Of a stretch of DNA of 64,000 bases, positions 1 through 11,000 are shown piece by piece. Positions within the stretch are counted from its first letter, which is position 1. Each line of letters begins with the position of its first letter. Under the pieces are notes generated by a model. It ran no database searches, was not told the origin of the DNA, and was given only the letters and a program-made list of their open reading frames with translations. Made by a program: the position numbers and the translations under genes. The stretch lies in assembly GCF_016808335.1 (NCBI RefSeq), contig NC_053138.1, positions 15,369,900-15,433,899 of the forward strand. Direction: 5' to 3'. Source of the DNA: Panicum virgatum (lineage: Eukaryota > Streptophyta > Magnoliopsida > Poales > Poaceae).

Positions 1-435
1 AGCAGTACGGCAGTGGAATCGGGTGGATTGACGGCCGGCGTAGGTTAGCTTCTAGTTTTAGGTGGTAGGACTAGGTAGTTAGTGTGACGGAACCACCAAA
101 TTAAAAATCTAAATTAAACGTAATGGCCGTCATTTGAACACATCGGGCGCATTAGTTTAATAGTTTAATTTGGCGATCCTTTCTCAACCCACGTCCTGAT
201 CGAAACAACACCGGTAGTCCCACGCGAAGGCGGACGTAGATGGTACAAGCACGACAAAGACTTGAAAATATATCAAGGTGACAAACTAGGATACAAGAGT
301 TTTCACAAAACGAGTTCAAATACACAATAACTTACATAATGTACATAAATTACATGGTTTACAAATTTTACAATGGAAATAACCAAATTCCAAAGGAAAA
401 AGGACCTACAACTACATGAGTGTGCTGCCTCTTCC

Positions 436-536
436 CAACCAGTCAGATCGGTTCCTCCAATCGGTCAGACCGGTCTGTATGGAAACCCTGCGCGAACACC
501 GATCAGACCGGTACACAGACCGGTCAGACCAGTCCG
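436..536. repeat. Interspersed GACCGGTCAGACCGGT-type repeat, cluster 1
   Basis: Several imperfect copies of a short palindromic motif (core CCGGTCAGACCGGT) lie within about 100 bp, separated by short spacers. The same motif recurs at 2031-2270 and near 2695-2725. The motif is self-complementary over ACCGGT, so each copy could pair with its neighbours. It is probably part of an old retrotransposon. Function is unknown. Confidence 0.7.
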
Positions 537-1502
537 GCAAAAACAGAGGGCTGCACACTTAGCCCTCAAGTGTGCAACCCGCCGACTCCCTAACCTAAGG
601 GTCTCGCTCCACGACCTGCCACCCCTCTGCATCCCGGCGGATGAACTTGATACAACAGGGGCAGAAGTCGACGTCCTGGGGTCCTGAAATAATTTGGGTA
701 GCAACAAATCTTGAGCATCTAATACTCAGCAAGACTTACCCGACCAGTGGGTATAACTTAGCCCACATACCTAGACATGCACGAATTTTGGCTGGTGGTT
801 ATTTTGCAGAAAAGCGATTAAAGTAATTCCTTACTTTCATTATTTTAGCACCAGATTCTATGTAAATTATCTCTAATCTAATATTTACATGAACCAACTA
901 TATCAAATATGGTGGTGCAATCAATAATAATTCAATGTGTTCAACATCATATATGTATAATTATCATTCTATCATGGACTACGATGTGACTCGGTGATCA
1001 AGGTGCTCATATCCGAGAACGTCTGACGGCGAATCGATTCGATTTAACCTTGCAAGATGGACCTAACCAACACGACACGCAAAAGCCCCATCGGACCCCA
1101 CGCACCAACATTTCCCCTCCTCGCCTCAAACTATAGGAACCAGCCCAACGACATATGGTCAGCCGAGCTCAACGTGAGACCACCAAAAGTAAGCATAAGC
1201 ATCCTTAATTCTCCGCGACTACTCGACTACCCTAGGAGTTGGGTGCGGGTTCCTGTACTTTCGAAGCAAAGCAGTACTCGGCTTACCGGTTTCGACTACC
1301 TCCTACTCCCGGTATGCGGTTAGTACAGTTCAAACATGATTAGCAGGGCCAACAACGGTACGGTCCTCAATCGACTCGGCCAGCACTAAGACACCCAGGA
1401 ACCCTGTCCTGCTGCCATACCTATACATCATCATCATTCCCCGCCCGGTCTCATATTTCCATGTCAATTTCAACAACTCAGGTATTGTATATAAATACAT
1501 AA

Positions 1503-1590
1503 CCTATATCTCGCGAGTAATCGGAAATTACTCGACTTCTAAGTATCCTATATCTCGCGAGTGCAAGAAGTCACTCGACTTCTATCGAGA
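1503..1590. repeat. Two-copy 44-bp direct repeat
   Basis: Two adjacent 44-bp units begin with CCTATATCTCGCGAGT and share ACTCGACTTCT near their ends. They differ at a few positions in the middle. This is a simple local duplication with no associated gene. Confidence 0.65.
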
Positions 1591-2030
1591 AGTATTAAGC
1601 ATAGTATTTCTATCGTCCTATACATGCTAGTATAATTCAGGGAAACCTAGGGATCATGCAACTAGGGTTCCAATCAACTCCTGAAACGTAATGCATAAGT
1701 AATAAATACATATATATATAGGTGTCATAATTTCAAATAATAGGATGTGCACCGGAGCTTGTCTTGAGTCTGCGGCTCAGTGCTAGGGTGAAATGAGCCT
1801 TGGGCCGACTCCCCACGATCCTCCTGCTGCAGGGCTTGCACATGCGGCTCCTGTGGCTCCGCAACCACCTCGTACACAACCTCCTCCGCCGCGGCTGCTA
1901 CACGTGTGCATATGCATATGATATGAGAGAATGCATGCATGACTTGCAAAAATTACAAGTAATCAACAACCAAATTAATTTCTAACCAATTGTGCCAACT
2001 AACCCTAATTGAACCCTCTCAGCCCTGCTA

Positions 2031-2270
2031 GCACCGGTCAGACCGGTATACCAAACCGGTCAGACCGGTCTGGCCTGTGTGTGACTCGAGACCAAAAATT
2101 CGGAGTATCCAGACGTATTCTCGGAGTATCCAGACTCCCAAGTCCGGAGAATCCGGACCTAAACCCTGAATGTCCAGACTACCATAAACCCGGAGTATCC
2201 GAACACATGGCCGGACTGTCCGGACCCCTACCGGTCAAACCGGTCCCTCCGACCGGTCAGACCGGTCCAA
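2031..2270. repeat. ACCGGTCAGACCGGT repeat cluster 2 with CGGAGTATCC repeats
   Basis: The palindromic ACCGGTCAGACCGGT motif occurs at both ends of this block. Between them, variants of CGGAGTATCCAGAC and of CCGGAGAATCCGGAC occur several times in direct orientation. The block looks like a short, diverged tandem array inside a dead retrotransposon. Confidence 0.65.
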
Positions 2271-2831
2271 CCCAGACCAAAAGCTGGAATCTTTGGCACG
2301 GCGAAAATCGCCCGCAAGTCCTTAAACCATTCTAGGCACTAGTTCAGGGATACATTTAGATGTTTTTGACCAAAGGAAATCACCTAAGGTCATCTAGAAA
2401 AGGAGATCGATTCATTCCTAGCTAGAGTACCTTGGATGAGTCCTTTTCACGCGAAGAACTTGAATCCACTGCTCCCCAGGGAGGGGATCGCGAAGAAGAA
2501 GCTCCCCCACGCCGGTTTGATCCTTCCTTGGCCTTAGAACCAAGTGGAAAGGGAGGATTTGGGACTTAGGGTTTGGGTGAGAGGGGAGGGAGAGGGAGCT
2601 CGGGCTCGAGCTGGCTCTGGTGAGGGTGAGTGAGTTGTTGGGAGAGAGAGAGTGATTTAAATGATGTGGGGCCCAAAAGCGGTTGAAACCCAGTTCAACC
2701 GGTCAGACCGGTTGCCTCGACCGGACAGACTGCTGAGCTGAGACCCAGACTTTGGTTTTGTGAAGTTTTGCCGTATGGTTTTGTAACTAATGACTGTGCT
2801 TAGCCTTAATTACAAATGATTAACACCTGAG

Positions 2832-3611
2832 GTGTTACAGCTAGGGTTGCTGGTGGAGCAGCCGTCGCTGCCTTCGCTCGTGTGCGGGTGGAGGTGGAGA
2901 AGTTCAATCCATGATGGCGTATTTTGCTTCCGACTGCCTTTGGGCTGTTGGTGTGTGGTGTCTACCTGTGCTGCGTGGTCGGCGGCGGTGTTGAAGACGG
3001 AGGCAGCAGGTTTGTCTGCTTCGCCTACTTCTTCTCCGTCTTTGCTGGTGGCAACGTGTGGTGCGGGTTTCCCGGCGACGCTCGGATGAGAGAGACGACG
3101 TCGCGTTCGTGGAATAAGGTACTCCAGGCTTCTCTTTTCTTCGCAGTCGTTAGCTCCGGCGGTGGCGTTGCGTCCGTGAGTTTGGACTTCTCAAGCCTTT
3201 GTACAGGAGTTTACGTCTTCTTCTTTGGGTTTGTTGTCCGTCGTGGTGTCGCTGGGGTTGGGAAGCTCCTCTAGTCTTCTCGATTCGTGGTTGCTGGCGG
3301 ATTTGGGTCCGATTCGATGGAGCCGACGGTTGTGTTCTCCTATCGAGTACCTCTTGCAGCTTACCAAGGTTGGAAGTCCGCTCTTCGAGTTGGAAAGGTG
3401 GTGTTTGGCGTGTCGAAACCGTCGAAGCCCAGATGGGGAGCTTGCTGCTTGGCGGAGCTTCGGTGGCGACGAATCCTGAGGAAGAAGAGAGACAATAGCG
3501 GTAGGGACCTTTCTATATTTTTGTGGTTTCTCAGGGTCCTTTCTGTAAAAAGGGTTTGTACCGTGCCTTTATTCTCAATATAGTTACAGGCCTTTCTCGC
3601 AAAAAAAAAAC
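2832..3611 (+). mobile_element. Retroposon-like segment ending in a poly(A) tract
   Basis: Plus-strand G+T-rich sequence with several overlapping short frames, none matching a known domain, ends in TTTCTCGC followed by a run of ten A (about 3601-3610). The region upstream of the tail contains TTTATTCTCAATATAG. A poly(A) tail encoded in the genome suggests retroposition by LINE machinery. I found no flanking target duplication and no reverse-transcriptase frame, so it could be a 5'-truncated LINE, a non-autonomous retroposon, or a chance A-run. Confidence 0.35.
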
Positions 3612-6449
3612 TGCGGTTGGACTATCCATTCACACATATATGTACGTCTTAAAAAAAAACCATTTTTAGGTTATTTGGATAATCAGCTTACGTGGATGTG
3701 TAGAGTCTACTGTCTGAAATATATGGGTGAGACCAGCTTAAGATATTGTAGAAATCTTTATATCTAATAAAAAACAGACTACAAGAGGTTCATAAGATGT
3801 TCTATCTGGATAAGGTAAAAAGCTTTTTAGCAGCCTTTTATAATCTCTAGTTTTTTTGCGGGTATTTTATAATCTCTAGCTGACCAAACAGATCCTCAAA
3901 AAATGATCCTCAAGCGATTTAATATATGAACGAGGACTAAATCCCTATAGTCGTTTTTTCACGTTGTACCGCACATAATTTTCTCTGTTCTTTTATATTT
4001 CCAATGCTCAAATTTGCGTGCATACAAAGTTGTGTCTCGCGATGCCGATGTATCGGAAATTCGTCACCGCGGCCGGGAAAAAAGCAAAACCTACACAGGT
4101 TCTAAACAGCCGAGGCGCTGCCAAAGACGTCCAAATGTATCGTAGTGCTGTGTACCTCGTGTGTTTCCAAATTTCCAGTCATCTCCTTGTTCGAACGAGA
4201 GAGCGTGACCGGTGGCTTTTGGATCAATGCCACGTAGTTGACCTGCATGAACGCGAACAACGCAGGGCCAAAAGGGTAAAGCAAAGAATCGAATAGTTGA
4301 ATAAATTGATACAGGTTGCTAGTGGTTGGATTTACTAGTACTGAAAGCGGGTTGTTTATTCCTGAATCCTGATCCTGATTATTGCATTCTGCTCAGCCGA
4401 TAAGGTGGAACGCAGCCTCCAGATTTGTCTGTGAGTATTCAAAGTTGCGAACGGTAATATATTTATTTATTAATCGCGCTCCAGTAGATTAGCAGTGCAA
4501 GTGAGCCGAACATGGCGAGCTTTAGAAAAAACCTCCGGCAGTGTCAGATTAAAAGAAAAGGGCGGCTCCATGATCGAAGTCCACTTCTGGATGCGCTCTT
4601 CGATGGTATTCTGTATTCATATAATAGGGTAAGTACTTTAAACTTTTGCCATTCAAGAAATGTGACGCAGATGTTGTAGGTATCGTAGAGGATGCGTGCT
4701 ACATTAGTATTGTGCGAGGTCAGCTTATTCCTCGGAATAATTGCTGCGTCATGATCATCGAATTCTAGAGCGGCCTAGCGTTCTTAATTACATGGATCTC
4801 CGTTTGATTGATAGGGAACTTGTAGAATTTAAATTAGAGCCCCTTCAGCTCGAAGCATAATGAAGGCGACACCTTGAAAGTAGCATATACTTTTTTGTTT
4901 AAAGAAGATAATCCACCTTCTTTCATACAAAATGAATAAACGGCACAACAAGCACTACAAAGAAAAAGGCAGGGCGCATCCTGAACTCTCGCTTCACCAA
5001 TCTTCAGTAGATAAGCTCTTCGTCTCCTCGAAGTTCTTCACCCAGCTTTCCATGAACTTGCGGATGGACTCCCAACTTCTCCCGAGTCCCGATCAGGTGG
5101 CAACAGACCTGCAGTAGCACCGCCCATTTCTGCACAAAGGAATTGATTCTATACAAAACCGCGACTGGTGAACGAGGAAAATGGTGCTGAATTTGATTCT
5201 GTTTCTAGTAACCCACAGCGCCCAAGCAATGATCACCAGGTTAAAAACTTAAGGTCAAAATCCTGACACCCCAAAGGAATAAAAAAAATCAAAGCAGTCA
5301 AGTTGGCTGACTGGACATCTATCCCACCCCAGTGCTTCTTTGAGCAGAGTGGCATACATACATCTGTGCAACTCTCTGTCATGACATATACAATGGTATT
5401 TCTCGGCGTTGCTATCTCTGCAGACTCTGCAATCGTATGCCTATGATTATGAAAGCTCGGTCAACACGTGAAAGCTGCATTTCCCGGAGATAAAACTCCT
5501 AGAGTTCTTCATCTGCTTGCGTCTCCATCTGCGAACCCACGCCCAAAAGTAACCAGTTTTCAGCAGCCTAGGAGGAGCAGGAGCAGCATGATGAGGAGGA
5601 GCAGGAGACGTTAGGCATCTGCTCTGCAGCTGCCGGACACATTTCCTTGTTTTTTTCGGCGCCGGATGCATCTCTGATCGAGCCACGCAGCCGTTGGGAA
5701 CCGAAAGGTGGAGTGCTGTAGCGCAACAGCGGGAGTGACCCGTTACTCGTGCTAAAGGGTGTGGGCACATTTTTGTCAAGCGGTTCTCCTCTTGCTTCAG
5801 ACGTTTGGTCAGTTTGCCTTTTCCTTGGTTGGGTCCACCCCAATCGCAACCCTCTGCCAAATACTATGACCATGACCCAGTGAAAGTTTGCGCTCCACCG
5901 TCCGAAGTCACAGTTTACATCAGCCACGGTTAGCTGGTCGGTGGTTTTCATCTTTGATCTGTACTGTTGGCCTTGCTAACACATACTAGAAGGCAGCTGT
6001 GCCCCCAAGCCACCCACCTGTATCAAAAAGAAAAAGAAAGAAAAGGCACACAGCGAGCAGTGCACGTGCACGCGATGCTTTGCGTCTCGGCGAGTGAAGT
6101 GTCCCCCCGCATCGCGTCTCGCCGTCGCAGTCAGAATGATCGAAGATTGCAGACAACCTCCTGCCGTGCCGTCAGACGCTCATCGATTCCTGGCTGTGTA
6201 CGTATATGTAGGAAGAAGATGCACCGCACATATGCAGCGCAGCTAACTTGCTACTCCAAGGAACTTGGATTTCGTTCGTGGATGTGGAACGGCGACGACG
6301 CAGCAAATAGGCTCCTGGAATTATCCGTCGGCGCTGATGCGAGAGCTTGTAAAACTGGGGATCGTTTCGCCGAAGGGAAACAGGGTCGCGGTGCGGCGCC
6401 TAATTTGACACCAGGAGCGCAAAAGTGGCAGGCCGGCAGAGACCAGTTC
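3612..6449. other. Intergenic region, nothing supported
   Basis: Mostly AT-rich sequence with short unrelated frames. The longer ones (plus 4018-4296, minus 5447-5951, plus 5967-6476) match no family I know and have no splice or promoter context that would support a gene. Short GA-rich repeats occur near 5.57-5.6 kb. Confidence 0.5.
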
Positions 6450-7440
6450 GAGGCTCTATCTTTGACCAATAATTAAAGGTACTAAATAAAGATAATTTAT
6501 AAAACTAACTCCACAATCTTGTTCTACCTCGCGAGACGAATCTAATGAGGCTTTTGATCGCACGATTAGAGGTTAGTTACTGTAGTATTAATGTAGCCAA
6601 TCATCGATTAATTACCGTTATTAGATTCGTCGCGAAAAGTTACACACATTCGTGAAAAGGTTTTGCAAATAAACTTCGTTTAGTACACCATGCATAAAAT
6701 TTTTTTTTTGTTGATAGGAGTGATCCAAACGGCTAGGGATGACAATTTTACCCGCGGGTACCCGACCCGATGGGTGAGGGTATGGGTATAAAATTTTACC
6801 CGCGGGTACGGGTACGGGTATAGAATTTTACCTGCGGGTAGAACACAAGTAAGAATTATTACCCGCAGGTACCCGTTGGGTACCCAAAATACAATAATTG
6901 TAATCTAGCCAACTCATTCATTCTCAAAATTTATACCTCATTTTTTTGTGATTGTACGAACTATATAGATTAATAATGAGATTATGTAACAAATGTGAAA
7001 GCAACATATTTTGCTTATAGTTTGTAGTGAAGTGTATGCATCATTATTGTATTTTTAGATGAAATACTTAGCTAGAATTGTGCCTTTACTCTCGTACAAC
7101 TACAAAAGATGATGAAGAAAAGAAAAAATGGTGGAGGATGAACCGATTATTAGTTCTCTATTTTACTAATGCTTTGCATTCACATGTATTTGTGATAAAT
7201 TCAAAATATTCTAGTCTATAGGACCAAATGACATGTTATTTATGCTATCATTAGTAGACCCGATGAGTACCCGAAACCCAACCGTACCCGGTGGGTACGG
7301 GTACGGATATAAAATTCTACCCGCTAGACTTTGCGGGTATAAGTAAATCTTAGAGTTTCGAGTATCATCATGGACAGGTATTTACTCTACCCGCACCGTA
7401 CCCGACCCGTTGCCATCCCTGCAAACGGCGCCCGAGCATC
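6450..7440. mobile_element. Degenerate Tourist-like MITE split by a hAT-like insertion
   Basis: Sequence from about 6450 to 6733 resembles the 41258-41575 element and other grass Tourist-like MITEs: it has TTAGATTCGTC, AATTAGGCT-type and TTACTGTAGTA-type internal motifs and ends in GATCCAAACGGC. The right end is interrupted by the hAT-like element at 6734-7421, after which CAAACGGC is repeated. The outer ends are approximate because the terminal inverted repeat is decayed on the left. Confidence 0.45.
6734..7421. mobile_element. Non-autonomous hAT-like element, 688 bp
   Basis: The element starts TAGGGATGACAA and ends TTGCCATCCCTG, so its ends form an imperfect inverted repeat, (T/C)AGGGATG(A/G)CAA. 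It is flanked on both sides by a perfect 8-bp duplication, CAAACGGC (6726-6733 and 7422-7429). An 8-bp target duplication with such ends is the signature of the hAT superfamily. Subterminal regions are rich in GGGTACCCG and ACCCGCGGG motifs, as expected for transposase binding sites. The AT-rich interior has no long frame, so it depended on a transposase supplied elsewhere. Confidence 0.88.
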
Positions 7441-8053
7441 GCCGGTGGGCAGTGTCCGGATCGGAAAACTGACAGGTGCATGTTCTAGAGTCATGCGAGG
7501 CTCCGGCCGCCAGTGGCTAGTGCTACCAGACCAGCTGTCGCCCCGCGGCGCAATTAAGCGACAAAATCTGACAAAATGAAACAATTTTCTTTTTTATCCA
7601 TGAGATGCTCGTGAATCCATGACAGAATGAAACAATTTTCATTTTTTATCCGCATCAAGCACAACGCTAGGCCTTCTTTTCGCCACACGAAGGCACTCGA
7701 GCACCATCTGACAAAAAATAGATGCGTGCCAACATTCAGAGATCGAGCAGGAACAGAAAGGTTCCGGAAATCAGAAGCGATTCCTTGTTAGGTGATTATG
7801 TCTCAGTTTTACAGGACTGCACCTCCGCACATATAACTCGCTATCGAAAAGAAATCACAATGTATCAGTCTGACAACACACGCAACATGTTAAAACGCTC
7901 TCTAGATCTTTTTGTATGCCTGGGACCCTCTCAGCGCTCAAGTTACAAGCTCAGCTAGTCCGAGCTGCTTATACTCCGCAACGAGCGAGGGCACAAGCAC
8001 GCGAAACTTGGCTTGCGACAGCGAAAGAGCCACTATAACAGGGAATACAGGGC
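7441..8053. other. Downstream flank and probable 3' UTR of the GIP1-like gene
   Basis: This stretch lies just beyond the stop codon of the minus-strand GIP1-like gene. Its upper part (about 7700-8053) is the likely 3' untranslated region. I could not fix a poly(A) site. No other feature is visible. Confidence 0.4.
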
Positions 8054-11000
8054 TCAGTATGTGTGCTGGTGCTGCCAGCTCGGGTGGGATTGCTGTGACG
8101 GCGCCGCAGGAAAGCCATTCAGACTGCTGCCCTCAGCCAGGTTCTGGGGGTGCTCCTGCGTCAGGCCACCCTGAGACTGGTAGAAAGTTGGGTACCCATG
8201 GCCTCCAAATTGGGAAGGCTGTGGCTGCTGCGCCTGCCGAAAGCCACCCAGCTGACTCTGTCCCTGGAAACCATAGAAGTGGCCTTGCGGAAGTGCTGAC
8301 GTACCCCTTGAACCAGAGCCATGAAGCCACATTGCTGAGTTGTCACCCTGAAAGAGAGATATCAGCAAATCAACATTTCTGAACCTTCATCAAGGAATAG
8401 AGATAGAGATGACAGATTGGGCAAACACAAAAGGTTAGCCAGGTTACATGAGTCAGTCTGCCATGATTACCTGCTGGAGAGCCATGTATTGACTGGTATC
8501 TTTGTACTGTCTGCTCAATGCTTCATCAAACCCGAGAGTTGATGCAGAGCCAGTACTCTGATTAAGGGCGAAATTTCCTGGAAGATTACTCGAGTTTCCA
8601 AAGCCTCCATAACCAGAGATGACTGAAGAAGGTGGTTGCTGTTGTGGCGGTTGCTGTTGCTGTTGTAAGCCTGTAGCAGACAGGTTGTTCTTATACTCTG
8701 GCGTCGAGTACTTCATACCAGATCCGAGCAAAGCAGCTGCAGACTGATGGAACGGCCCATTACTCGGGTACGCTTGCTGGAAGGCGCCTGAAGATAGGTA
8801 AGTAGCATAATTTTGTGGCAAATATGTTGGGTAGCCGACAATATTTGCAAAATGTGTGAGGGGTAGAGTAGGCTGAGAGTAATGGTGAGCGGCTAATTGC
8901 TGAGGGAGAGGGGGCCCTGTCGGAATGCTACTACTTGGAAGACTTTGTGTAGACTGACTGTTGGAGAAAACACCTGTTTTCAGGGCCTGAAAATATGTTC
9001 AAGAAGAGCAGATTTAGGAAAGGTAAATCGAACATGTGACAACACTAAACAAGAGTAAGGCATATGCTATGTCTAGTTTTAATCATTGCTACTGAAGAAT
9101 TAAATATGTACCAGTACCACTAATCTACCTACTCCTACGAGCTTTCTGGTTAACTTAATAATTGATATTTGCGGGTAACCTCAAGCAATCGGATCCTTTT
9201 TCTTTCTTACAGTAGCGCATCCACATAATCAACTTTTACAGGGTATATGACCACAAGCCACTTCATAACATTCTAAAGATACATAAATTAGCATATGCAT
9301 CAAGAACGTGCAAGTGAGAGAAATGAATTCAATATTTAACTAACCTCCTGCATGGAGATGGCTGGTCTAGGATTTGTAGTTGAGCCTGTGTTATATTTTG
9401 CTTCCAGATAAGGCGGCAAGTCAAACTCTAAGCCATGAAGAGCTGCATGATTTTGATTTGACCCCAGTAGGCTGCTGGTGCTCAACGGATTTGCTTGCTG
9501 GGGAAACAAATAGCAAGAGTGAGAACTCAGGAGAAACAGAACCAGCTGGATTGAACACGTGACAGGTACAATGATATATTTTAGAAATAATCCTTTTCAG
9601 CAAGAATGAAGAAACATGACATGAGTTGAAACATCAAGTGGTTTTTGGGCAAATTACATTATATATAAGCCAACAAAAACCACATGATGCCCAAAGTTTC
9701 CACAACTTCCATATGATTTAACTTGCTACAGAAGGTGATATTATTTCTGTTAACTGCCGTCAGTTGTCAACACTCCCTATGACCCAGAACATAACTCTCG
9801 GACTACATTTCACAAACTCATGCTGCCTTTGTCAAAATTAAAAACATGGGTGTGTATGCACGTGTGTTTTTAAGCAATAGTTCAGAGCAATGCACTTCTA
9901 TTTGCATAGATGTATCAGAAAACTGCAATTTAATCAATAGTTTCACAAAAACTATTGCTTTGTTTTCACCAACCAACACTTCTAAGCACACTTCATGAAC
10001 CAAACTTCAATATGCATAGCTTTTCACAAAACCAATCATCTAGGCACTCAGTCTGCTCCTTTTGGGAAACTGAAAAAAGATCACAATGCATAAAAATGGA
10101 GTCTTGTGAAATTCTAAGCAGTCAGAAGTGTGGCTCTCACAAATTCATTCCTCAAAGGCAAGGTTTCTTGTGACGGTTCACCAAAGGTAATGAAACTTTT
10201 TTAAAGTTAAATCTATACTAATTCTCAAAATCAACCAAATTGCATGCTTGTGTTAATTTTACTCTTTTTTGCACCTGTGTAGAACACTTTAGATCTGGAA
10301 GTGTTTCTAAGCAATTTGCAACTCAACTATTGTACAGATCAGGTGATCATGAAGAATTTTCAACAGAAAAAACAAGCCCAGGCACTAGGTTCACATCACT
10401 TGAACATATACCTGACTAGACCCTTAGCCAAGGCAAGTTTAACCAAGATATGAACATGTAAGGTGAAAAGATTCAGAGGTGATATAATCTGCAGCGTCCT
10501 ACATACTTCATGTTTGTCAGGAGAAAGATTACAAAAATGCTATAGAAGGACGGTGTATCTAGATTTGCTACCATGTCATGGCAAATTGGCAACTGAACAA
10601 GCTTTCCTTAACATTGTATTGCATGATTTATCTATGACCGTTGATTCTGTATTACTGAACATGTTGCATCTCGCAGTCACAGTATCGCATTAAACGAGGG
10701 CATTGGGAGATCAATTACCAAGGACGTCTGAAAAAAAAAATAACACAGAGAGAAGAGCCAGCATACCATCAAGTTCGTCAAATGGGAAAGGGTATGTGCT
10801 TGGTTATTTCCTTGTGGGTCCTCCATTGTGTTTGGCTGTGATGTGTTCGTGTTTGAATATGCATGATTTGAAACTGATGGCATGTCATATTGAACACCAG
10901 GTGGATTAAGTACTTCTGTCCTGTGCTCATTAGCCTGCGAAACAGAAGGTGCATCGATGTTCTCCATGTTAGCTCCCATCATGGCCTCAAGATTTTCATC

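Larger units (their letters stand above)
1..2830. other. Repeat-rich intergenic region without a recognisable gene
   Basis: No open frame here resembles a known protein and no splice-consistent gene was found. The stretch holds two clusters of an ACCGGTCAGACCGGT-like motif, a 44-bp direct repeat near 1.5 kb, and a GA-rich patch near 2.6 kb. This texture is typical of decayed LTR retrotransposon sequence in grasses, but I could not fix element ends or a family. Confidence 0.6.
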
